This document shows, in pieces, positions 1 to 7,124 of a stretch of DNA of 42,951 nucleotides. The notes under the pieces were generated by a model. It searched no databases, had not been told where the DNA came from, and was given only the letters and a program-made list of their open reading frames with translations. The DNA comes from an uncultured Pseudophaeobacter sp. (lineage in GTDB: Bacteria > Pseudomonadota > Alphaproteobacteria > Rhodobacterales > Rhodobacteraceae): contig CAJQNB010000061.1 in assembly GCA_905479575.1 (NCBI GenBank), forward strand, positions 1-42,951, in the 5' to 3' direction. Each line of letters opens with the position of its first letter. Within the stretch, counting starts at the first letter, position 1. The position numbers and the translations under genes are program-made.

Positions 1-494
1 TGTATTATGTCGGGGTCAAGCTGCGCTGGGCGCTGACCGTGTCGATGATCTATGACGGGATGAGCATGGGGCAAAAGCTTCACGCGATTGCCCTGCCGGT
101 GGCGGTTCTGACGCTGGTGGTGTTGGCCCATATGATGCGCATGACGCGCGCTGCGATCCTGAACGTGATGCAATCGGCCTATATCGAGACGGCTGAACTG
201 AAAGGTCTCAACGGCTTTCAGGTGATCTTTCGCCACGCCTTCCCCAATGCGATTGCGCCTATTGTAAATGTTGTGATGCTGAACCTTGCCTATCTGGTGG
301 TCGGCGTCGTGGTGATCGAGGTGGTCTTTGTCTACCCCGGCATGGGCCAGTATCTGGTGGACCATGTCTCGAAACGCGATGTGCCGGTTGTACAGGCCTG
401 TGGTCTGATCTTTGCCGCCGTCTATATCGGTCTCAACATGGTGGCTGATGTCGTCGCGATCCTGTCGAACCCCCGTCTGAGGCATCCAAAATGA
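1..494 (+). CDS. ABC importer permease, DppB/OppB type (5' end missing)
   Basis: Inner-membrane permease of a peptide/nickel/opine-type ABC importer. The reading frame is open from the left edge (codons from base 3), so the N-terminal part lies outside the window. The visible part has several hydrophobic helices and the cytoplasmic EAA loop (YIETAELKGLNGFQVIF, then HAFPNAIAPI), which docks on the ATPase. The C-terminal VVVIEVVFVYPGMGQYLVDHV stretch is typical of DppB proteins. The stop overlaps the next start in an ATGA, so the two permeases are translationally coupled. The substrate cannot be told, because the periplasmic binding protein is not in the window. Confidence 0.93.
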   Translation, partial: YYVGVKLRWALTVSMIYDGMSMGQKLHAIALPVAVLTLVVLAHMMRMTRAAILNVMQSAYIETAELKGLNGFQVIFRHAFPNAIAPIVNVVMLNLAYLVVGVVVIEVVFVYPGMGQYLVDHVSKRDVPVVQACGLIFAAVYIGLNMVADVVAILSNPRLRHPK

Positions 495-1348
495 AGAATA
501 TCCCAATCTCCGCTATGATCGGGTTGTTCTTCACGGCCCTCTATTTTCTGGCAGCAATTTTTGCACCACTGATCGCCCCCTACGGCATGGCCGAAGTTGT
601 CGGTGATGTCTGGGAACCCTCCCGCGTTGAAATCATGCTGGGCATCGCGCCCGATGGTGTCACCGAAGCCAACTACTGGCTTGGAACTGACAATATCGGC
701 CGCGACCTGCTGAGCCGCATGATCTATGGTGGGCGCACCACCATCTTTATCGCAACTGCGGCGACGATCCTGTCCTTTACACTCGGCTCCACCCTGGGCT
801 TTTTTGCTGCCGTAGCCGGTGGCTGGATTGATCAGGGGCTGTCGCGCTTTGTTGACCTGGTGATGTCGATCCCAACGCTGATCTTTGCCCTGGTGGTTCT
901 GTCGGTGATGCCGGTGACAGTGCCGGTACTGATCCTGGTCATGGGGCTGCTGGATTCCACCCGTGTCTACCGTCTGGCCCGCGCCGTTGCGGTGGATATC
1001 GAAGTCATGGACTACGTCGAAGCAGCCCGCCTGCGTGGCGAGAAAACCGCCTGGATCATCTTTCGCGAAATCCTGCCCAATGCGCTGTCCCCTCTGGTGG
1101 CCGAAATGGGCCTGCGGTTCATCTTTATGGTTCTCTTTGTCTCTACCCTTTCCTTCCTTGGGCTTGGCATTCAGCCGCCCGAAGCGGACTGGGGCGGTAT
1201 CGTGAAAGAAAACAAAGACGGTATCGTCTATGGCATTCCGGCGGCCCTGATGCCTGCCTTTGCCATTGCCACACTGGCCATCTCGGTCAACCTGGTGGCT
1301 GACTGGGTGCTGAACCGAACTACTTCTTTGAAAGGAGGCCGCGGATGA
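491..1348 (+). CDS. ABC importer permease, DppC/OppC type
   Basis: Second inner-membrane permease (285 aa, normal for DppC) forming the channel with the upstream DppB-like subunit. An N-terminal helix (about residues 7-29) is followed by a periplasmic segment with the DppC-typical WLGTDNIGRDLLSRMIYGGR, then five further helices. The EAA loop reads YVEAARLRGEKTAWIIFREI, followed by LPNALSPL. It overlaps both neighbours by ATGA, so permease-permease-ATPase form one translation unit. Substrate unknown; dipeptide, oligopeptide, nickel or glycoside import are all possible for this family. Confidence 0.94.
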   Translation: MKNIPISAMIGLFFTALYFLAAIFAPLIAPYGMAEVVGDVWEPSRVEIMLGIAPDGVTEANYWLGTDNIGRDLLSRMIYGGRTTIFIATAATILSFTLGSTLGFFAAVAGGWIDQGLSRFVDLVMSIPTLIFALVVLSVMPVTVPVLILVMGLLDSTRVYRLARAVAVDIEVMDYVEAARLRGEKTAWIIFREILPNALSPLVAEMGLRFIFMVLFVSTLSFLGLGIQPPEADWGGIVKENKDGIVYGIPAALMPAFAIATLAISVNLVADWVLNRTTSLKGGRG

Positions 1349-2982
1349 GCGAACCCCTGCTAAAAGTACGCGGCCTGAAGATCGGCGCAACGGCCTATCC
1401 TCCGGGTGAAAAACCCCATGACATCGAAATCGTGCATGGGGTGGATTTTGACGTCCAAAAGGGCAAGGTGCTGGGCCTCATCGGCGAGTCCGGTGCTGGT
1501 AAATCCACTATCGGCCTTGCCTCCATGGCCTATGGTCGTGGTGGTGTAAAAATCACCGGGGGTGAGGTCTGGGTCAATGGTCGCGACATCATGCAATCCA
1601 GCCTGGGCGATATCCGTAAGCTGCGCGGCGGTGAGGTGACATATGTCTCACAATCCGCAGCGGCCTCGTTCAACCCCGCCAAAAAGATCATTGATCAGGT
1701 GGTAGAGGCTGCCGTCGAGCAGAACAAATTCAGCCGCAAGGAAGCAGAAGAACGCGCTCGGGTGTTGTTTGAGAAACTTGGCCTGCCCGATCCAGACAAT
1801 ATTGGCGATCGTTTTCCCCATCAGGTGTCCGGTGGCCAGCTACAGCGCTGCATGACAGCGCTGGCGCTGTGCCCGGAGCCGGATCTGGTGGTGTTTGATG
1901 AGCCGACAACGGCGCTGGATGTGACCACCCAGATTGATGTGCTGATGGCAATCAAGGAAGCCATTCGCGATACGGGTGTTGCGGCCTTGTATATCACCCA
2001 TGATCTGGCCGTTGTGGCCCAGGTCAGCGATGACATCATGGTGCTGCGCCACGGCAATATGGTGGAATACGGGCCTGTTGATCAGATCATCAACAACCCG
2101 CAGGAAGAGTATACACAAGCGCTGGTTTCTGTCCGCTCGATCGACCACGAAGAAAAATCTCCCAGTGGCGATCCGGTCCTAAGCGTGCGCAATATCACCG
2201 CCCGCTACAAGGGTACTCAGTTTGACGTTCTGCATAGTGTGAATGTGGATCTCTACCCGGGCCAGACTCTGGCTGTGGTGGGGGAATCCGGCTCGGGCAA
2301 ATCGACCCTCGCCCGTGTCATCACCGGTCTGTTGCCTCCGCGCGAGGGGGAGATCGAATTCGCTGGTCGTGTGCTATCGCCCGATCTGGCGGGACGCTCC
2401 CGCGAGGATCTACGTGAATTGCAGATGATCTACCAGATGGCGGATGTGGCGATGAACCCGCGTCAGACCGTGGGCACCATTATCGGCCGCCCGCTGGAGT
2501 TCTATTTCGACATGAAGGGCGGCGAGAAGCGCAAGCGGATCATCGAACTGCTGGATGAGATCGAACTGGGCGAAGACTTCATTGATCGCTACCCGGCCGA
2601 ACTGTCAGGCGGGCAAAAGCAACGTGTCTGCATCGCCCGTGCCCTGGCGGCCAAGCCCAAGATGATCATCTGCGACGAGGTCACCTCGGCGCTCGATCCC
2701 CTGGTGGCCGATGGCATTCTCAAGCTGCTGCTGGAGCTGCAAAAGGTCGAAGATGTTGCCTTCCTCTTCATCACCCACGATCTGGCGACTGTCCGCGCCA
2801 TCTCTGATTCCATCGCGGTAATGTATCAGGGCAAGGTGCAGCGCTATGGCGGCAAGAACCAGGTGCTTAGCCCGCCGTTTGATGACTATACCGATCTTCT
2901 GCTCAGTTCTGTGCCCGAGATGCGTCTGGGCTGGCTGGAAGAGGTCATTGCCAACCGTAAAATGGAAAGTGCCGGCAACTGA
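1345..2982 (+). CDS. Fused double ATPase of Dpp/Opp-type ABC importer
   Basis: Cytoplasmic energy-coupling protein (545 aa) with two complete nucleotide-binding domains in one chain, equivalent to DppD plus DppF. Domain 1 has Walker A GESGAGKST (48-56), signature VSGGQ (161-165) and Walker B LVVFDE (182-187). Domain 2 has Walker A GESGSGKST (313-321), signature LSGGQ (420-424) and Walker B near MIICDE (440-445). Each domain ends in the C-terminal extension usual for oligopeptide ATPases. In domain 2 the Q-loop region reads MIYQMADVAMNP, where PFQDP-like sequence is usual, a small deviation. It starts in an ATGA overlap with the permease, after a strong AAAGGAGG ribosome site, and closes the operon before a terminator. 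Confidence 0.95.
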   Translation: MSEPLLKVRGLKIGATAYPPGEKPHDIEIVHGVDFDVQKGKVLGLIGESGAGKSTIGLASMAYGRGGVKITGGEVWVNGRDIMQSSLGDIRKLRGGEVTYVSQSAAASFNPAKKIIDQVVEAAVEQNKFSRKEAEERARVLFEKLGLPDPDNIGDRFPHQVSGGQLQRCMTALALCPEPDLVVFDEPTTALDVTTQIDVLMAIKEAIRDTGVAALYITHDLAVVAQVSDDIMVLRHGNMVEYGPVDQIINNPQEEYTQALVSVRSIDHEEKSPSGDPVLSVRNITARYKGTQFDVLHSVNVDLYPGQTLAVVGESGSGKSTLARVITGLLPPREGEIEFAGRVLSPDLAGRSREDLRELQMIYQMADVAMNPRQTVGTIIGRPLEFYFDMKGGEKRKRIIELLDEIELGEDFIDRYPAELSGGQKQRVCIARALAAKPKMIICDEVTSALDPLVADGILKLLLELQKVEDVAFLFITHDLATVRAISDSIAVMYQGKVQRYGGKNQVLSPPFDDYTDLLLSSVPEMRLGWLEEVIANRKMESAGN

Positions 2983-3012
2983 TCCGGCTGACCCTTTTAC
3001 GCTAAAACCCTT

Positions 3013-3047
3013 CAGGCCCGTGCAATCTGCGCGGGCCTGCGTCGTTT
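3013..3047 (+). terminator. Intrinsic terminator of the ABC importer operon
   Basis: CAGGCCCG (3013-3020) pairs perfectly with CGGGCCTG (3032-3039). The stem extends inward through a G-U and two G-C pairs to a five-base loop, and GTCGTTTT follows. It lies 31 bases after the stop of the ATPase gene and separates that operon from the next promoter. Confidence 0.75.
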
Positions 3048-3068
3048 TGGATCTATACATTCCATTTT

Positions 3069-3106
3069 AAGCATGCTTGAATATTCCGAAATTGGAATAT
3101 TATTAT
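3069..3106 (+). promoter_or_regulatory. Promoter with persulfide-repressor-like operator
   Basis: A perfect inverted repeat, AATATTCC (3080-3087), six bases, GGAATATT (3094-3101), sits between a plausible -35 (TTGAAT, 3077-3082) and -10 (TATTAT, 3101-3106). It contains ATTC-N8-GAAT (3083-3098), which I recall as the site of the ArsR-family persulfide sensors SqrR/BigR. Just upstream is a second perfect palindrome, AAGCATGCTT (3069-3078). A repressor bound at the repeat would block polymerase. The repeat is seen; the identity of the regulator is inferred, and no ArsR gene is in the window. Confidence 0.6.
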
Positions 3107-3124
3107 CATGTTAGGAATAGGCCG

Positions 3125-4354
3125 ATGACCAAATCTCGCTCCCCTGCTGGCGCCGCCGCAGATCAGAGCTATTCTCCGCTCTACTTTCTCGCCTCCCTCG
3201 GCGCTGGTGGTCTGACTGTCACCTTCTTTATGTACCTGATGTTCTGGGTGCCCCATCCCGGTCGCCCCGTTCCCGTCTTTGAAGACCTCATGGCGGTGTT
3301 TGCCAAGGATAGCCTGCCTTTGAAAGGCGCCGTGGTGCTGGCAATGCTGGGGATTGCTGTCTTTGCCTTTTTGAACGTGAAGGTGCTGCTGTGGAACTTT
3401 GCAGCGCTGTCGCGGTTTAAAAAGACCGATACCTATGGCGACCTGTGCAAAACCAATGGCGAAACGACCCTTCTGGCGGGTCCATTGGCTACAGCGATGA
3501 CCATCAATGGGGGCTTTATTGTTGGCCTGGTCTTTGTGCCGCAGCTCTGGAGCGTGGTTGAATATCTATTCCCCGCAGCCATGGTGGCCTTTCTGGCTGT
3601 GGGCATCTGGGCCTTCCGCCTGATCGGGCATTTCCTGGGGCGGGTTCTGGCCGAAGGTGGCGCCTTTGACATGACGGCCCATAACTCCTTTGCCCAGCTG
3701 CTGCCCGCCTTTGCCCTGTCGATGGTGGCCGTGGGACTGTCGGCCCCCGCAGCGATGAGCGGCAACAGCCTTGTGGTTGGCGTCTCCCTGGTGCTCTCGA
3801 CCTTCTTTGGGGTCACTGCAATGCTCTATGCGGCCTATGCCTCTGTCACTGCCTTCTCCTCCATGCTGATGCATGGCACCGCGCGCGAGGCTGGCCCCAC
3901 CCTGATGGTGATCGTGCCGCTGCTGACTGTGCTGGGCATCATGATGCTGCGCCAGAACCACGGGCTGCATGCCAGCTTTGACGTACATGGCGCCCCGGCT
4001 GAAACCTTGGTCCTGCTGGCGCGCATCCTGACCATCCAGATTGTCTTTTCGCTGCTTGGCCTTTTGGTGATGTCCCGTCAGAAATATTTCTCTGACTTTG
4101 TCTTAGGCGACAAGCTGTCTGCTGGCTCTTATGCGCTGGTCTGCCCCGGTGTGGCCCTGTCGGTTATGTTGCATTTCTTTATCAACAAGGGTCTGGTTGG
4201 CACCCAGATCGTGGACAAGTTCAGCCTTTCCTACTGGGCTCTCACCGCCTTGGCCTTGGCTTTCCAATGGGCGATGATTGCGCTGGTGCTGCGCCTCAAC
4301 CGGCAGCATTTCAAAGGGGTGGCAACTGCAGCAACTGCGGTGCCAGCTGAGTGA
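3125..4354 (+). CDS. Polytopic membrane protein, possibly TsoY/TDT (SLAC1)-like
   Basis: A protein of 409 residues with about ten hydrophobic segments, resembling tellurite-resistance/dicarboxylate (TDT, SLAC1-like) channels. I think it belongs to the family named TsoY, which has selenoprotein members, but this is from memory. Cys340 in the motif LVCPGVALSVM would be a candidate for the redox or Sec-equivalent position. I chose the ATG at 3125, preceded by AGGA (3113-3116); the in-frame TTG at 3077 lies upstream of the likely -10 box. It is a single-gene unit under the palindrome-containing promoter. If that operator is SqrR/BigR-like, a role in sulfur-compound transport or sulfide response would follow. 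Transport function is inferred only from topology. Confidence 0.7.
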   Translation: MTKSRSPAGAAADQSYSPLYFLASLGAGGLTVTFFMYLMFWVPHPGRPVPVFEDLMAVFAKDSLPLKGAVVLAMLGIAVFAFLNVKVLLWNFAALSRFKKTDTYGDLCKTNGETTLLAGPLATAMTINGGFIVGLVFVPQLWSVVEYLFPAAMVAFLAVGIWAFRLIGHFLGRVLAEGGAFDMTAHNSFAQLLPAFALSMVAVGLSAPAAMSGNSLVVGVSLVLSTFFGVTAMLYAAYASVTAFSSMLMHGTAREAGPTLMVIVPLLTVLGIMMLRQNHGLHASFDVHGAPAETLVLLARILTIQIVFSLLGLLVMSRQKYFSDFVLGDKLSAGSYALVCPGVALSVMLHFFINKGLVGTQIVDKFSLSYWALTALALAFQWAMIALVLRLNRQHFKGVATAATAVPAE

Positions 4355-4513
4355 CCCGGGCACTTCACCCCGGAAATTGGCCCTGGCAATTGACCTGACG
4401 AAAAGCAAAAAAATGACGGGTGGCGGCTTCGCCATCCTTTCTTTGAATGGTAATTCAAGTTCTCCTCGCAATGATGTGTCTAGGACGCCCGGCGGAACAA
4501 AAGGATTCGGATT

Positions 4514-5350
4514 ATGAACAACAAATTGCTTCTCATCATTTTGGATGGAGTCCCCTATCGCAACTTCCGCCGTCTGTTTGGCAACCTGGAAGGCTGGGTC
4601 GACAGCGGTGAGGCGAGGGTCTGGAAGCTGCGCTCGGTGCTGCCCTCCATTTCTGCCAGCTGCTATGCCTCGATCCATACAGGTGTCGCGCCCGCAGAAC
4701 ACGGCTGCACCGGCAATGGCAATGTCTTCAAGCTGAGCCACAAGGACGTCTTTTCCCAGGTGCGCGAGGCTGGCGGCACCACCGGTGCAGTGGCCCATAG
4801 CTTCTGGTCGCAATTCTTCAACCGCCATCCCTTCGACTATGTGCGTGATATTGAGTACGACGAGCCCGGCAATGCCACCATCAACCATGGCCGCTTTCAC
4901 ACCATGACCGGCTATGGCCACGACAACCAGATGACTCCCTCAGATGTGGATCTGTTTGGCACGCTGACCAATCTCTGCCTGCGCTTTGGCCTGAACTACG
5001 GCATGCTGCACACCTGCACCCTGGACAGTATGGGACATCGGTTCTTCCATGATTGCCAGCAAATGGACCATGCCTGTTTCGTGATGGATGAGATGCTGGC
5101 CCCCTTTGTCACCAAATGGCGGCAACTGGGCTATGAGGTGATTGTCACCGCAGACCATGGCCAGGATGAACGTGGTCATCACGGCGGACGCAGTGCGCTC
5201 CAACAGGAAACCGCGCTCTACTACTTTGGCACGGCCGAGGGCCCTGACAAGGACGATGTGATTGACCAGCGCCAGTTGGCACCAACAATCCTGGACAGGC
5301 TTGGTGCCCCGATTGCCGATACCATGACGGCAAAGCCCTTTTTGAAGTAG
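4514..5350 (+). CDS. Alkaline phosphatase superfamily phosphodiesterase
   Basis: Metal-dependent hydrolase (278 aa) of the nucleotide pyrophosphatase/phosphodiesterase branch. Visible ligands follow the family order: Asp11 in ILDGV, a Ser-rich nucleophile region LPSISASCYASIHTG (43-57), Asp171 and His175 in DSMGH, Asp214-His215 in TADHG, and a His in GHHGG (221-225). These bind two metal ions and a phosphoester. There is no signal peptide, so it should act in the cytoplasm. AGGA about ten bases before the ATG supports the start. It is shorter than eukaryotic NPPs but normal for bacterial members. It stands alone between the TsoY-like gene and a secreted-protein gene. The substrate is unknown. 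Confidence 0.88.
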   Translation: MNNKLLLIILDGVPYRNFRRLFGNLEGWVDSGEARVWKLRSVLPSISASCYASIHTGVAPAEHGCTGNGNVFKLSHKDVFSQVREAGGTTGAVAHSFWSQFFNRHPFDYVRDIEYDEPGNATINHGRFHTMTGYGHDNQMTPSDVDLFGTLTNLCLRFGLNYGMLHTCTLDSMGHRFFHDCQQMDHACFVMDEMLAPFVTKWRQLGYEVIVTADHGQDERGHHGGRSALQQETALYYFGTAEGPDKDDVIDQRQLAPTILDRLGAPIADTMTAKPFLK

Positions 5351-5415
5351 GCCAAAACCCAGCCCCCCTCTCTCCTTTGGCCAGCGCCACATTTGGAGAG
5401 AGGATCGCGCCGCAC

Positions 5416-6009
5416 ATGAAAGACGTTTACATGAACCACTTTTATTCTTCCCTTCTTTCAGCTCTTGGCGCGGTGCTGCTCAGCGCATCCTCAGCCACCG
5501 CCAATGATTATTGTGAAGATCTCTGGTTCACGCGCAATGCCATCATGGACCGGGCTGGCTATTGCTTTGGCTCGCCCCTTGGTCAGGCCATTTTTGACAA
5601 CAGCGACTGCCTGGGAAAGTCCGTATCACTCAGCAGCGATGACCAGAAAAGTGTCACCGAACTGCAGCGCCTGGAGCAGCAAGAACACTGCAGTATCGAT
5701 ACAGCAAAACGGCATCTTTCCCTGGACGATCTAGGGCTGCGCAAAGGCCTGTGGCATCTGCCCTTGCGAGACCTATCCGGAAGCGCCTGCATCGGCTGGC
5801 TGGGTCCCCAGGTCGGTCTGCGCATCGGTCATAGCCAAGATGCACCGATCATCGGAAAAATCAGCCCGGGCGACACCATTGGTTATAACTACCTTCCCGA
5901 AGACGGCTGGGACTACGTGCAGGTCTATGACAGCAATTGGTCGCTGAAATCGGCAGGCTGGACCGATCTTGTGGTCTCCCCCAAGAGCTGCCGAGACATC
6001 GCAGGCTAG
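5416..6009 (+). CDS. Secreted DUF4453/YARHG-like protein
   Basis: A small exported protein (197 aa from the ATG at 5416; an in-frame ATG at 5431 is an alternative). GGAGAGGA lies upstream. Residues 1-30 form a signal peptide with a hydrophobic core (SSLLSALGAVLLSASS) and likely cleavage near ATA-ND. The first mature segment, with YCEDLWFTRNAIMDRAGYCF, matches the short YARHG-type motif (W-x-x-RN, Gly-Tyr-Cys-Phe) seen in extracytoplasmic proteins of Rhodobacterales annotated DUF4453. The C-terminal part has an SH3-like look (GDTIGYNYLPEDGWDYVQV). Several cysteines suggest disulfides. Function is unknown. Confidence 0.8.
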   Translation: MKDVYMNHFYSSLLSALGAVLLSASSATANDYCEDLWFTRNAIMDRAGYCFGSPLGQAIFDNSDCLGKSVSLSSDDQKSVTELQRLEQQEHCSIDTAKRHLSLDDLGLRKGLWHLPLRDLSGSACIGWLGPQVGLRIGHSQDAPIIGKISPGDTIGYNYLPEDGWDYVQVYDSNWSLKSAGWTDLVVSPKSCRDIAG

Positions 6010-6037
6010 ACGTAGCGCACGCGGTCACTGGCATCTA

Positions 6038-6970
6038 TCAGTCGTAGGGCCAAATGCCCTGCCCCAGCGCCTCTACCGCGGCTGAGATACGCTCAAAACT
6101 GTCGCGCGCCCGCCCGACCGAGTGGCGTGCGCGCAGAAACCCGTGCACCAGCCCCGGCTCGTTGATCCAATAGGCCTTGCCCCCGGCTGCCTGGATCCGG
6201 TCCCGGTAGTCCCGGCTATCATCGCGCACCGGATCACAATCCGCCGAGACCAGAACCGTCGGCGGCAAACCGGTAAAATCCTTGTCCTGTAACGGCGCGA
6301 AAGTAGGGTCAGGCCCCAGATCGCCTTTGGGGCGGCGCACATCCATATAAAAGAGGATCTCGTCACGGGTCAGCATGGGGGCCTGCGCGTGCTCCAGATA
6401 GGAGCCGGCATTGATGTCGCCTCCAAAGGCGCCGTAGATCAAAACCTGCCCCATAACTGCCGACGACAGTTCGGTATCCGCCCGTGCGGCATGGGCCAGC
6501 GCCGCACAGAGATTGGCCCCGGCGCTATCGCCCATCAGGACAACGCCTTTGCCATAGGTTGCAACCACCCATCTGAGCGCCGTCCAGGCGTCTTCGAACA
6601 TGGCCGGGTGCTGGTGCTCTGGCGCCAGGCGATAGTCGACCGCAACCACGCGGTAGCCGGTTTGCGCGCAGATTTCGGCGCAGACATCATCGTGACTGTT
6701 GAGATCACCCACAACAAAGCCGCCACCATGGCAAAACAGCACCGTGCGGCTGGGATCACCCGCCGTATAAATTCGCACCGGCACATCAGACACCCTGCGG
6801 TCTTCGCTTGTCACCAGATCGGGGCGCGGTGCCAGAAATTCCCGCGCCATATCATTGTAAACCCCGCGCTGCTCTTCAATGCTAAGCGCAACAGCGTCCT
6901 CGGGATAACACTCCCCGGTCTTGCGGATGAAGGCCCAGGTTTCTTCGTCGATTAGTCTCTCATAGTCCAT
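6038..6970 (-). CDS. Alpha/beta hydrolase, HSL-type esterase
   Basis: Carboxylesterase/lipase-like enzyme (310 aa) of the hormone-sensitive-lipase family (bacterial family IV). The oxyanion-hole motif HGGG is at 81-84, the nucleophile elbow GDSAG at 147-151 (Ser149), the acid probably Asp246 in DCDPVRD, and the catalytic His276 in LVHGF. It is predicted to be cytoplasmic and to cleave short-chain esters. It is convergent with the DUF4453-like gene, only 28 bases apart. The natural substrate cannot be inferred. Confidence 0.92.
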   Translation of the reverse strand: MDYERLIDEETWAFIRKTGECYPEDAVALSIEEQRGVYNDMAREFLAPRPDLVTSEDRRVSDVPVRIYTAGDPSRTVLFCHGGGFVVGDLNSHDDVCAEICAQTGYRVVAVDYRLAPEHQHPAMFEDAWTALRWVVATYGKGVVLMGDSAGANLCAALAHAARADTELSSAVMGQVLIYGAFGGDINAGSYLEHAQAPMLTRDEILFYMDVRRPKGDLGPDPTFAPLQDKDFTGLPPTVLVSADCDPVRDDSRDYRDRIQAAGGKAYWINEPGLVHGFLRARHSVGRARDSFERISAAVEALGQGIWPYD

Positions 6971-7044
6971 GCCTGGCCCTTCAGTATCGTGGTTCTGGGC
7001 AACAGCCTAGGCCAGAGCACCGGGGCAAGGGAATGGTCAAAGCG

Positions 7045-7077
7045 CAAAAAAAGGGCACGCCCTGCTGGCGCGCCCTT
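7045..7077 (-). terminator. Intrinsic terminator of the acyl-CoA synthetase gene
   Basis: Read on the minus strand, AAGGGC and GCCCTT arms with an inner CGCC/GGCG extension enclose a CTGCT-type loop, and a run of seven T residues follows. It sits 48-80 bases after the stop of the acyl-CoA synthetase gene, just before the esterase gene. Confidence 0.85.
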
Positions 7078-7124
7078 AACAAATCCGTCCCGACCGAATG
7101 CGGTGGTCGTTACGCGTTTCTCAC

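Noticed and set aside
422..1390. 322-residue minus-strand frame over the DppC-like permease
   Set aside because: Low-complexity His/Gln/Arg/Asp-rich translation opposite a clear permease; no ribosome site.
3077..3124. Upstream TTG start for the TsoY-like protein
   Set aside because: It lies at the predicted -35 box and would translate the operator; the ATG at 3125 has a ribosome site.
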